Origin: Erwinia sp. ErVv1
Lineage (GTDB): Bacteria > Pseudomonadota > Gammaproteobacteria > Enterobacterales > Enterobacteriaceae
Direction: 5' to 3'
Assembly: GCF_900068895.1 (NCBI RefSeq)
Contig: NZ_CDPK01000003.1
Coordinates: 182,053 to 246,052, forward strand
DNA length: 64,000 bases
Shown here: one piece after another, positions 11,906 to 19,444 of the stretch
Numbering within the stretch: the stretch's first letter is position 1
How the letters are laid out: each line of letters begins with the position of its first letter
The notes under the pieces: model-generated
The model's database searches: none
Told to the model about the DNA's origin: nothing
The model's input: the letters and a program-made list of their open reading frames with translations, nothing else
Made by a program: the position numbers and the translations under genes

Positions 11906-13234
11906 CTAGATTCTAGATGCCCACAGGTCGTATTCGTCGGCGTTATCCACCTTCACGCGGATAATGTCACCGGGCTTCACGCTAAACTCTCCGTTCAGAT
12001 AGACCGCGCCGTCTATTTCAGGGGCGTCGGCCATGCTGCGGCCAATCGCGCCTTCCTCATCCACTTCGTCGATAATCACCAGAATCTCACGACCAATTTT
12101 CTCCTGCAGACGCTCAGCAGAAATAGCCTGCTGTAGCTGCATAAATCGATCGTAACGCTCCTCTTTTACCGACTCCGGCACCGGGTCCGGCAGCTGGTTG
12201 GCCGTTGCACCTTCGACCGGGCTGTATTTGAAGCAGCCAACGCGATCCAGCCGCGCTTCCTTAAGGAAATCCAACAGCATCTGGAACTCTTCTTCCGTTT
12301 CGCCGGGGAAGCCGACAATAAAGGTCGAGCGAAGCGTCAGTTCAGGGCAAATTTGACGCCAGCGCTTGATACGCTCCAGCGTACGCTCTACGGCACCGGG
12401 TCGCTTCATCAGCTTGAGAATGCGTGGGCTGGCATGCTGAAGCGGAATGTCGAGATAGGGTAGCAGCTTGCCCTCTGCCATCAGCGGGATCACATCGTCA
12501 ACGTGCGGGTAAGGGTAGACGTAGTGCAGTCGCACCCATACGCCCAGCTTCGCCAGCTGTTCGCACAGGCTGACCATACTGGTTTTAACCGGCTGACCGT
12601 TCCAGAAGCCGGTACGGTGTTTAACGTCGACGCCATAGGCCGATGTATCCTGCGAGATCACCAGCAGCTCTTTGACCCCGGCTTCCGCCAGACGACGGGC
12701 CTCGTCGAGCACCGAGCCGATAGGGCGGCTGTCCAGATCGCCACGCATAGAGGGGATGATGCAGAAGGTGCAGCGATGGTTGCAGCCTTCGGAAATTTTC
12801 AGATAGGCATAGTGGCGCGGCGTCAGCTTCACGCCCTGTTCCGGCACCAGGCTGGTGAACGGATTATGCTGTGGCTTAGGCACGTAGCGATGCACGTGGG
12901 ACAGCACCTGCTCATAGCTGTGAGGGCCGGTAATTTCCAGCACTTTCGGATGCACTTCCCGGATCTGGTTCTCCTTCGCGCCCAGGCAGCCGGTAACAAT
13001 GACCTTACCGTTCTCATTCAGCGCTTCGCCAATCGCTTCCAGCGACTCCTGCACCGCGCTGTCGATAAAGCCGCAGGTGTTAACGATAACGATTTCCGCA
13101 TCGTCATAGCGCGGCACAACTTCATATCCTTCCGTACGCAACTCGGTGAGGATCCGTTCAGAGTCGACCAGGTTTTTTGGGCAGCCCAGCGAGACGAAAC
13201 CGACCCGTGGTGCCATTGTTGTAGTTTGCGACAT
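11906..13234 (-). CDS. rimO: Ribosomal protein uS12 methylthiotransferase RimO
   Basis: Radical-SAM enzyme that methylthiolates Asp89 of ribosomal protein S12. It is 442 residues, against 441 in E. coli. The N-terminal UPF0004 domain holds three cluster cysteines (SLGCPKN, NTCGF, TGCLG). The radical-SAM CxxxCxxC motif is in CNHRCTFC near residue 150. A TRAM domain at the C-terminus (after about 375) binds the substrate. The start at 13234 fits the family. In E. coli, bssR and yliI follow; here the accessory island lies upstream of rimO instead of bssR. Confidence 0.97.
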   Translation of the reverse strand: MSQTTTMAPRVGFVSLGCPKNLVDSERILTELRTEGYEVVPRYDDAEIVIVNTCGFIDSAVQESLEAIGEALNENGKVIVTGCLGAKENQIREVHPKVLEITGPHSYEQVLSHVHRYVPKPQHNPFTSLVPEQGVKLTPRHYAYLKISEGCNHRCTFCIIPSMRGDLDSRPIGSVLDEARRLAEAGVKELLVISQDTSAYGVDVKHRTGFWNGQPVKTSMVSLCEQLAKLGVWVRLHYVYPYPHVDDVIPLMAEGKLLPYLDIPLQHASPRILKLMKRPGAVERTLERIKRWRQICPELTLRSTFIVGFPGETEEEFQMLLDFLKEARLDRVGCFKYSPVEGATANQLPDPVPESVKEERYDRFMQLQQAISAERLQEKIGREILVIIDEVDEEGAIGRSMADAPEIDGAVYLNGEFSVKPGDIIRVKVDNADEYDLWASRI

Positions 13235-13368
13235 AGCTCATTTCCAGTTCAGCACAGCAATTTGCGCGGGATTTTACCGGGGTCGAAGCAAAATTTATAC
13301 AGCAATGTTAATAACAGAGGGGATAAAAGGGGCTAGAGTCCTTCAGGGAGGCTTGGAATTGCTATGGC

Positions 13369-13525
13369 CTTACCCGGCAATAGTGGATACGCCGCTAAGT
13401 GAGTAAACCCTCGATCAGACGTCGCTCATATGACAATGTCCGTATCAACTAACAGGAAGCCAGGTAAACAGCACAGGGCCCAGTTTCGTCAGGAGGTACT
13501 GAAGCTTGACAACAGCATTGGGCAG
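13369..13525 (+). mobile_element. Remnant of IS3-family element: left end and 5' part of orfA
   Basis: The end-like sequence TTACCCGGCAATAGTGGATA followed by CGCCGCTAAGTGAGTAAAC recurs in inverted form at 14558-14623. At 13430 an ATG opens a frame whose first 30 or so residues (MTMSVSTNRKPGKQH then FRQEVLKL) match the N-terminus of the IS3-family transposase OrfA as I know it. The similarity is lost after about 13525, so the transposase is truncated and dead. It marks the left edge of the accessory island. Confidence 0.7.
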
Positions 13526-13649
13526 TTCAAAGAGTCTTATTACTGGCAAATAGTTACAGCTGCTTTTAAGCAAAGAGAAAGCTTTATTTGTGGCGCTATC
13601 TCGTTTTTCCATCCAGGCTAAATCCTTGATCGTAGTTAGAATGAGTGTG

Positions 13650-13667
13650 TATACTTCCTTAAGTATA
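13650..13667. promoter_or_regulatory. Inverted repeat upstream of effector gene
   Basis: A perfect 7-bp inverted repeat TATACTT/AAGTATA with a CCTT centre ends 24 bases before the start of the effector gene. It could be part of its promoter or a repressor operator. No regulator can be named. Confidence 0.35.
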
Positions 13668-13691
13668 GGGATTACAGGAAAGTAATACATA

Positions 13692-14222
13692 ATGATTCAA
13701 ATGAGTATGACCTATGATGATGATGCCAGACGTTCAGGCAAGGCAGTACTTACAGTGTATGGGATAGGTACATTCTCAGTACTTTCTGGACGTGAGAAAT
13801 TCATCAATAACATTAATTGTTCCTATATCACTGATTACGGTTCGATCCCAGTTGGGGATTACTGGATAGTCAAAATGCCGTCCTCAGGTTTTGCCAACAC
13901 AGTGCTACGCGAGTTAAAGGATCTTGTTAACCACACAAACCACGATGAATGGTTCGGCCTGTTTAGTGCTCAAACCATGTCAGATAGCGTTTTTGTAAAT
14001 GGCGTAAAGCGTGGACAGTTCAGATTACATCCGTTAAGGCCAGATGGCTCAGGTGAATCATGGGGATGTATAACTTTCTTCAAGGTTAGTGATTTTCAAC
14101 AAGTCAGAAGGGCATTACTTCGCACCCAGCAGTTTAAAGTACCGGGATCTCGTACTGGTCTGATGGCTTACGGAAAAGTATCTGTTAAAGGAGTGCCGGA
14201 TTTTGCGAAGTGTAATGTTTAG
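13692..14222 (+). CDS. Type VI effector, DUF2778/Tlde1-like L,D-transpeptidase-type toxin
   Basis: Predicted periplasm-acting antibacterial toxin of 176 residues without a signal peptide. The family attacks peptidoglycan tetrapeptides by an L,D-carboxypeptidase or D-amino-acid exchange reaction. The N-terminal part has GIGTFSVLSG and IPVGDYWIV, typical of DUF2778 proteins. The catalytic part has RLHP with His113 and ESWGCITF with Ser123 and Cys126, matching the His...SxGC L,D-transpeptidase signature. The next gene overlaps it and encodes a small membrane protein that fits an immunity role, and an hcp gene lies close by. Base composition is clearly AT-richer than the flanks. Delivery by a type VI system is inferred; the structural cluster is not in this window. 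Confidence 0.85.
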   Translation: MIQMSMTYDDDARRSGKAVLTVYGIGTFSVLSGREKFINNINCSYITDYGSIPVGDYWIVKMPSSGFANTVLRELKDLVNHTNHDEWFGLFSAQTMSDSVFVNGVKRGQFRLHPLRPDGSGESWGCITFFKVSDFQQVRRALLRTQQFKVPGSRTGLMAYGKVSVKGVPDFAKCNV

Positions 14223-14466
14223 AATAATTACCGCGATAGTATGTTTAATATTGGCATTCTGTGTTACCGCATGGATCAAACCAGTAAACCAACTTTATTT
14301 ATGGTCTTCTTCAGAACTGTTTGATGTCTTGCGATCAAATAATATTATTACAAAGGACTATGAATGGGGTATGGACCCGGCAAGCAATATCATGCTGGTA
14401 ATCTTCATTGTCGTTATAGCGATAGTACTTTCAGTCCTATTCGGATTTGTTCGAAAAAAAATATGA
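14215..14466 (+). CDS. Probable immunity protein for the Tlde1-like effector
   Basis: An 83-residue protein with an N-terminal hydrophobic helix (about 3-20), a short middle segment, and a second hydrophobic stretch (about 60-78) ending in RKKI. This layout places the middle segment in the periplasm, where it could block a peptidoglycan-cleaving toxin. The ATG at 14215 overlaps the effector stop by 8 bases, and a TTG at 14203 is also in frame. Overlap with the toxin and small size argue for an immunity partner. No sequence motif proves it. A decayed relative is present at 16779-16955. Confidence 0.7.
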   Translation: MFRIITAIVCLILAFCVTAWIKPVNQLYLWSSSELFDVLRSNNIITKDYEWGMDPASNIMLVIFIVVIAIVLSVLFGFVRKKI

Positions 14467-14824
14467 ATGTTGTCTATTAATTTTAATTAGTTGATGTGAT
14501 GATTTATTGAAAGAGCTATGTATACTGTTGTCGCCCTGTATGCGTCACGGGAATTGTTATGAGTCACCTCTGGTTGAGAGTTTACTCACTTAGTCGCGTG
14601 TCCACTATTGCTGGGTAAGATCAAAGTTCGGTGACCGCCTGAGCGATCACCTTTAATGCGGTGGCAATTTCACAGAATTATTTACAGGGTCTGGAAGTAC
14701 TGACATAAATCATGGGTCGCGAGAACCAGGATAACGACCTTCAGTACTTACCAGACGCATTCTAACGGCCTGGAATGTCAGTACAACCGTTATTTTTAAC
14801 CACATAGAATGCGTCTTATGCAGC
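14467..14824. other. Non-coding stretch with IS remnant and nested inverted repeats
   Basis: No gene is supported. It holds an inverted copy of the IS3-type end (14558-14623) and several inverted repeats: GTACTGACAT (14697-14706) with ATGTCAGTAC (14775-14784), and AGACGCATTCTA (14753-14764) with TAGAATGCGTCT (14805-14816). The last pair lies just downstream of the hcp stop and could fold in its 3' untranslated region. No T-run marks a standard terminator. Confidence 0.6.
14558..14623 (-). mobile_element. Inverted IS3-type end remnant
   Basis: Read on the minus strand this is TGATCTTACCCAGCAATAGT, then GGACACGCGACTAAGTGAGT, then AAACTCTCAACCAGAGGTGA. It matches the end at 13369 at most positions. 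It has lost the transposase: the frame breaks right where orfA should begin. Together with the copy at 13369 it brackets the effector-immunity pair in opposite orientation. Confidence 0.65.
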
Positions 14825-15304
14825 TTATTCGCGGTTTTCTTTAATGTTCCAGCTTGATTGGGTTTCTGGTCCTTTACCGCCAGTAGTCGATTGTTCCCAG
14901 TACTGAGTTTTGACCTTCGCAGCCTGGAACTGGTAAGTCATGCCAACAAGATCACGCTGACTTGCACCATTGAACATTGCATCAACGATTAGCACATCCT
15001 CAAGAGTAATACGGCAGTACTCAATCTGAGTTCCTCCGGCCTTACAAATTGCCAGCTCAACCTTGCTGATGTGTTTACCGTTGGAGACATAACGCATAAT
15101 TGCAGGGATAGCCTTGTCGATGCTGGCGTGTACTGTAAGATCACGGTACTGAACCTTTCCAGCTCCGCCACCACCGCCCACACTCATGTTTCCTGCCTGG
15201 CTTGCCCCCCAGGAGAAGGAGTCAATATTGATCCAGCCCTTATGGTTAGAATCCTGTGACTCGCCGTTGATGCTATCAATTCTCAGGTAAAGATCGGTAC
15301 TCAT
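14825..15304 (-). CDS. Orphan Hcp, type VI secretion tube protein
   Basis: Hcp hexamers stack into the inner tube of the type VI secretion machine and carry small effectors in their lumen. The protein is 159 residues with the family start MSTDLYLRID, the DSFSWGASQ segment, VHASIDKAIPAI and the YQFQAAKVKTQYWEQ end. ATG at 15304 follows GGGAG at 8 bases; an in-frame TTG at 15310 is less likely. No sheath, baseplate or VgrG gene is nearby, so this is an orphan copy accompanying effector cargo. It is transcribed divergently from the DUF4225-like gene with 78 bases between them. Confidence 0.93.
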   Translation of the reverse strand: MSTDLYLRIDSINGESQDSNHKGWINIDSFSWGASQAGNMSVGGGGGAGKVQYRDLTVHASIDKAIPAIMRYVSNGKHISKVELAICKAGGTQIEYCRITLEDVLIVDAMFNGASQRDLVGMTYQFQAAKVKTQYWEQSTTGGKGPETQSSWNIKENRE

Positions 15305-15382
15305 ATTCAAAACTCCCTTTGATTACTCAATACTATCTGTTTAAATAAAGTACTGATCATATGATGACACAAAGGCACGGTT

Positions 15383-16195
15383 ATGGACAACTACGTGAAT
15401 CCCAGAAGGTTTTCAGACTACTATCTGACAATGGCAAACCTTCAGGCAAATCAATTGTATAGCATTGCTAATACACTATCCTTGCTGCATATCCAGGACG
15501 CGCTGTTAAGGATAAATTTTAAAGATGAAATTCAATCATTTATCACTCTTCAGCTTGATGTTATTCGCTCTGCGAGTACCGATAATGAGTGCCAGGCTTG
15601 CATACAGAATCTCAAGCAAGAGCATGAATATTTGACCATACAAGACAGGATGCTACGTTCAGGTCATGCAGTAGTTTCTGCTTCTGTTCAGTTCTACCAT
15701 GATCATGAAAAAATCATCGGTTATGTCATAGAGGGTATAGGTGTTGTACTGGGTGGGTTGCAGATGGTTGCAGGTGCGACTTTAATTGCAGGCTCTGTAG
15801 CGACTGGGAATGTAATCGGAGTTGTAGCTGGGGGTAGTCTGGTTCTGAATGGTGCTGGTTCAGCTATAGAAAGTACGGAAAAACTTCTTGGACGTGCTAA
15901 TCCAACAAGCTTCATGCGAAATGCATATGAAGATGTGGCTGAATTTATGGGCTTTGACAAAAAATTGGGGTTTTTAGCTTATCAGGCTATTGATTTTACA
16001 ACATCGTATTATGGGGTTTTGAAGTTAACTTTGAAACCTGAGTCCTGGAGACTATTCAACTATCTTCCTTCCGATTATTACAGGAAAGTTCAGGCAATGA
16101 GTAAACCAGCTCTCATACTCAAAGGAACTGGTGCAGCAAAGAAAGGTATAGATATTGGAAAAAATCTTAACGATATGAATACTGACCACAAGTAA
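15383..16195 (+). CDS. Putative membrane-active effector (DUF4225-like)
   Basis: A 270-residue protein with a helical N-terminal half, then a long glycine-rich hydrophobic segment (about 111-164, with GIGVVLGG, GATLIAG, GVVAGGS) typical of glycine-zipper hairpins, then a mixed C-terminal part. There is no signal peptide. It resembles the DUF4225 family from memory; the match is not certain. Placement beside an orphan hcp and tail-to-tail with a small two-helix membrane protein suggests a pore-forming or membrane-inserting type VI effector with its immunity. The alternative is an unrelated membrane protein of the island. Composition is AT-rich like its neighbours. Confidence 0.6.
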   Translation: MDNYVNPRRFSDYYLTMANLQANQLYSIANTLSLLHIQDALLRINFKDEIQSFITLQLDVIRSASTDNECQACIQNLKQEHEYLTIQDRMLRSGHAVVSASVQFYHDHEKIIGYVIEGIGVVLGGLQMVAGATLIAGSVATGNVIGVVAGGSLVLNGAGSAIESTEKLLGRANPTSFMRNAYEDVAEFMGFDKKLGFLAYQAIDFTTSYYGVLKLTLKPESWRLFNYLPSDYYRKVQAMSKPALILKGTGAAKKGIDIGKNLNDMNTDHK

Positions 16196-16198
16196 TTT

Positions 16199-16516
16199 TT
16201 ACTTTTTCTTAGCTATATAGCGATGTGCTTTCCATGCCAATTTAATTGGGGTGACGATATAAATAACCGTCACTCCAAAACAAATAACTAACAGGTAGAT
16301 GAAAAAGTTTTCCGCTGTGTCATATATTCTGCCAAACAAGGCAATAACTACCATTAGTAACATCCCAATGACACCACCCCAAAAACGCTTGCTTAGGTCA
16401 AGTACTATGGAAGCTAACGTCTGATCCTTCGTTGGAACATTCGCAACTATTGCTCTTAAGCGAGTTATATCTTTCTCAGTGAAGCCGTTCGCCTTAAGAT
16501 CATTTACAAAATCCAT
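16199..16516 (-). CDS. Small two-helix membrane protein, possible immunity partner
   Basis: About 105 residues. A soluble N-terminal part (FVNDLKANGFTEKDITRLR) is followed by two hydrophobic helices (about 50-70 and 76-98 from this start) and a basic tail HRYIAKKK. It converges on the DUF4225-like gene with 3 bases between stops. Inner-membrane immunity proteins of pore-forming toxins often look like this, so that role is inferred. An upstream in-frame GTG at 16537 would add 7 residues; neither start has a strong ribosome site. Confidence 0.55.
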   Translation of the reverse strand: MDFVNDLKANGFTEKDITRLRAIVANVPTKDQTLASIVLDLSKRFWGGVIGMLLMVVIALFGRIYDTAENFFIYLLVICFGVTVIYIVTPIKLAWKAHRYIAKKK

Positions 16517-16689
16517 ATCGTTCAAAATTGACCCCACTTATAAAATTTAACCAATTAGTGTCATTCTAACATACATTTTTTAATGTAGAAACCTGAAATA
16601 TATGATCAAGATGCGCATTATATGGCTAAGATTACGATTGGTATGGGTGGGAATATTAATCTTGAAGGCGTGAGTCTTAGATGATATAT

Positions 16690-16777
16690 ATCACATCGCC
16701 CTGCATGCTCTTCGGGAATGATTCTGCAAAAATTTTTGCATCAGGGTAACCTGATCTTACCCGCATAATGTGGACAC
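16690..16777 (+). mobile_element. Third, degraded IS3-type end
   Basis: TGATCTTACCCGCATAATGT followed by GGACAC (16752-16777) matches the IS end found at 14623 with one small gap. The bases just before it (TCGCCCTGCATGC, then CGGGAATG, from 16697) also resemble 14531-14553. It directly precedes the immunity pseudogene. Confidence 0.5.
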
Positions 16778-16778
16778 A

Positions 16779-16955
16779 GCACTGTTTTACTTTTTGAGAA
16801 CAAATCAGTTTATCATGAGGGATGACGAATGGCGTATGGAACCTGCAAGTAATATTACGTGAGTCATCTTCGTTGTGGTTATAGCGGCAGGAATTTCTTT
16901 ACTTTTTGGTTCGTTAATAAAAAGATATGATTCCCATCTAATAAAATTGAAATAA
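16779..16955 (+). pseudogene. Decayed second copy of the effector immunity gene
   Basis: Translated in one frame, this gives ALFYFLRTNQFIMRDDEWRM, then EPASNIT, a TGA stop at 16860-16862, and VIFVVVIAAGISLLFGSLIK. It aligns with the intact immunity protein (ELFDVLRSNN...YEWGMDPASNIMLVIFIVVIAIVLSVLFG). The stop replaces a leucine. The 5' half is missing, cut by the IS end. No effector gene accompanies it, so it is a relic of a former or exchanged effector-immunity pair. Confidence 0.75.
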
Positions 16956-17229
16956 TGAGATGTAATGATTTGTATAAATAGCTGCGAAGAGTGGGGTAAA
17001 GTTTTTATAGCATGCCGATAAAGATTAATCCCAAACAATAATCCTCGCTGGGCTATAAAATGTGAGCTTATGGGGAATCGGGTGATATGGGCATCGGATA
17101 GTCAAAATACTTATCCGATCCCAAACAACCCCGACGGCCCCTGAACCCCCGATTAATGTTTTGTAAAACTTCCACGCGCTTTGACACCTTTTACTAGATT
17201 TATCTGATGCTTCCCATCAGGAGAAAGGT
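16956..17229. other. Intergenic region upstream of yliI
   Basis: No gene seen. The first part resembles sequence after the intact immunity gene (GATGTAATGATTT against GATGTGATGATTT). A TTGACA at 17181 could be a -35 element for yliI, but no good -10 follows. The gene has a strong AGGAGAAAGG ribosome site. Confidence 0.4.
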
Positions 17230-18357
17230 ATGTCCCGATTCGTTAAAATGAGTTTGCTGGCCGTCGCGCTGACCCTGAGTCAGGGGGCAGCGGCGCAGAA
17301 AGTGACCGTAGAAGAGCTGCAGAAAGGATTGGATCACCCCTGGTCGCTGGCGTTTATGCCGGATGGCCAGAGTATGCTGATTACCGAACGTGCGGGACAG
17401 CTGCGCTTTTGGCAGCCCGGAAAGGGGTTGTCACAGCCGGTTAGCGGCGTGCCGAAGGTGTGGGCGCAGCGTCAGGGTGGCCTGCTTGACGTGGCGCTGG
17501 CGCCGGACTTTACGCAGAGTCGTCGCGTCTGGCTTACGTGGACCGAAGCGGACAGTCAGGGCAGGGCAGGTGCTGCGGTGGGCTACGGGTCGCTAAGCCA
17601 GGACAGCCGCCAGCTTACAGATTTTCGGGTGGTCCTTCGCCAGCAGCCGAGGCTCTCCAGCGGTGCTAATTTGGGATCCAGGCTGGCCTTTGATGATAAG
17701 GGATATCTCTATATTACCTTTGGCGATAATTTCCACGCTGAAACGGCTCAGGATCCCGCGTCACTGACCGGCAAAGTAATACGGCTGAATGCCGATGGCA
17801 GCGTGCCGAATGATAATCCTTTTGTCGGCAAAGCCGGGGCGCGGAGCGAAGTCTGGACCTGGGGGATGCGTAATCCTCAGGGGCTGGCGCTAAACCCCTG
17901 GACGCATGAGATGTGGGAAAGTGAGCACGGACCGCGCGGTGGAGACGAGGTTAATATCCTCAGCAAGGGCAAGAATTACGGCTGGCCGCTCGCCACCTGG
18001 GGCATTGACTACAGCGGGGAAAAAGTCCCGGGATCGAAAGGGGGCAGGGTGGCAGGCACCGAGCAGCCTGCGCTTTGGTGGAAGGTGTCACCCGCCATCA
18101 GCGGCATGGCGTTCTATAACAGCCCGCGCTTTCCGCAGTGGAAAAATGGCTTATTTATCGGCGCGCTTAAGCAGCAGAGCCTGATCCACCTGACGGTGGA
18201 CGGCAAAAACATTGAGGAAAAAGAGCGCTTGCTGGCCGATCGTAAGGAGCGTATCCGTGACGTGAGAACGGGGCCGGATGGCTACCTGTATGTGCTGACG
18301 GATGAGAACGACGGCAAGCTGCTTAAAGTTGGTCTGGCGGAGTCATCCGGCCAGTAG
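17230..18357 (+). CDS. yliI: PQQ-dependent aldose sugar dehydrogenase YliI
   Basis: Soluble periplasmic beta-propeller enzyme that oxidises aldose sugars with pyrroloquinoline quinone. A signal peptide of about 22 residues ends at AAAQ. The GSDH-fold motifs are present: HPWSLAFMPDG, the catalytic-type GSRLAFDDKGYLYITFGDN, WTWGMRNPQGLALNP, ESEHGPRGGDEVN, NYGWP and DVRTGPDGYLYVLTDE. It is 375 residues, close to the E. coli 371. The gene follows the accessory island; in E. coli it follows bssR. Confidence 0.93.
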   Translation: MSRFVKMSLLAVALTLSQGAAAQKVTVEELQKGLDHPWSLAFMPDGQSMLITERAGQLRFWQPGKGLSQPVSGVPKVWAQRQGGLLDVALAPDFTQSRRVWLTWTEADSQGRAGAAVGYGSLSQDSRQLTDFRVVLRQQPRLSSGANLGSRLAFDDKGYLYITFGDNFHAETAQDPASLTGKVIRLNADGSVPNDNPFVGKAGARSEVWTWGMRNPQGLALNPWTHEMWESEHGPRGGDEVNILSKGKNYGWPLATWGIDYSGEKVPGSKGGRVAGTEQPALWWKVSPAISGMAFYNSPRFPQWKNGLFIGALKQQSLIHLTVDGKNIEEKERLLADRKERIRDVRTGPDGYLYVLTDENDGKLLKVGLAESSGQ

Positions 18358-18362
18358 CGCGC

Positions 18363-18528
18363 TGTGGAAGCCGCTCTCTGACCGGTGTCACATTTCTCCG
18401 CTATGGTCCTGAGAAGCAGTTCTCTGACCCAGCGTTACATTTCTCCGCCATGGTCCTGAGAAGCGGCTCTCTGACCCGGCGTAATATCTCACCGCCACGC
18501 CCGGCAGAAGGGGTTATCTGACCCAGTT
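18363..18528. repeat. About 47-bp tandem repeats, three units and partial ends
   Basis: Units beginning at 18376, 18422 and 18469 read CTCTGACC...TTTCTCCGC...GGTCCTGAGAAGC, the third being more diverged. A fourth partial unit starts at 18516. It runs into the 3' end of the HAD phosphatase gene, whose last three codons and stop lie in the repeat. The first partial unit begins right after the yliI stop. Confidence 0.7.
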
Positions 18529-19170
18529 GCACACTTCCCAGCCACGTTGCTGTGCCAGGGTGTGCAGGGGCTGGGCCGGGTTTATAACCCAGGCGTGATC
18601 GGCGTGTTCCAGCATCGCCAGGTCATTTAACGAGTCGCTGTAGGCCCAGGTGCGGTTAAATTTCCCTTTCTGCTGGTCGTTAAGCCACTCCTGCAGGCGA
18701 GTGACTTTGCCCTCTTTATAGGTCATTGTGCCGTAGGTTTTTCCGCTGTAGCGGTCATCCACAATCTCAACGCCAATGGCCAGTGCATCATGAGCGCCAA
18801 GCTGCTGCGCGATAGGCGTCACCAGATGTTCGCCGCTGGCTGAAATGACCAGAATGGTATCACCGCGCTGCTGATGCCAGCTCATGCGCTCGCGGGCAGC
18901 GGGGTAAACGCGGGGAAGGATATCGCGATGAACAAACCGACGAACCCAGCCGGAAACGGTTAACGTACCCATGCCGGCTAGCGGTGCCAGGATGGTCTGC
19001 ATATAGGCTTCTATCGACAGCGAGCCCGCATAGTATTGTTCCATCAGTGCCTGCTCCTGCTCGATCAGCTCAGGTGGAGCAAACCCCTGGGAGACCAGCC
19101 AGCGTAGCCACAAACCGGTGCTGTCTTCACTAATAAGGGTTTCATCAAGGTCGAAAAGGGCTAAATCCAT
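18514..19170 (-). CDS. HAD-family (SerB/IB-type) phosphatase
   Basis: Cytosolic haloacid-dehalogenase phosphatase of 218 residues. Motif I is DLDET with nucleophile Asp7 and Asp9. Motif II is the SASGEHL serine, motif III lies near KEGKVTR, and motif IV is YSDSLNDLAML. An inserted helical cap lies between motifs I and II, as in subfamily IB. The substrate is not evident: phosphoserine-like or lipid phosphates are possible. ATG at 19170 follows TAGGAG; a longer frame from 19302 has no support. Its end lies in the tandem repeats. Confidence 0.85.
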   Translation of the reverse strand: MDLALFDLDETLISEDSTGLWLRWLVSQGFAPPELIEQEQALMEQYYAGSLSIEAYMQTILAPLAGMGTLTVSGWVRRFVHRDILPRVYPAARERMSWHQQRGDTILVISASGEHLVTPIAQQLGAHDALAIGVEIVDDRYSGKTYGTMTYKEGKVTRLQEWLNDQQKGKFNRTWAYSDSLNDLAMLEHADHAWVINPAQPLHTLAQQRGWEVCNWVR

Positions 19171-19444
19171 GGTGTTGCTCCTAAGCCAGATTGACCTCAG
19201 GGTAACGGAATTATGTGATGCACTTAACTGTTTTGGAAAAATTCGGAATTTAGCCTGGTTTCGCTGGCGGTGAAGGCGAAAAAACCGCCACTTCGATGTC
19301 ATTGTCAGGTTATTATCTAATAAACTCTAAAAATCTTTACTCTACTGCTGTTCAAATTTGAGCATAGAAACGATAGCGTAGCAGGACATGTGCCCGTCAT
19401 CGCTGTGAAAATTCTTACCTTTCAAATGGATATCTGGTCCCACC

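Noticed and set aside
16805-17038. Minus-strand 77-codon frame over the immunity pseudogene
   Set aside because: Antisense of a decayed gene; no domain and no ribosome site.
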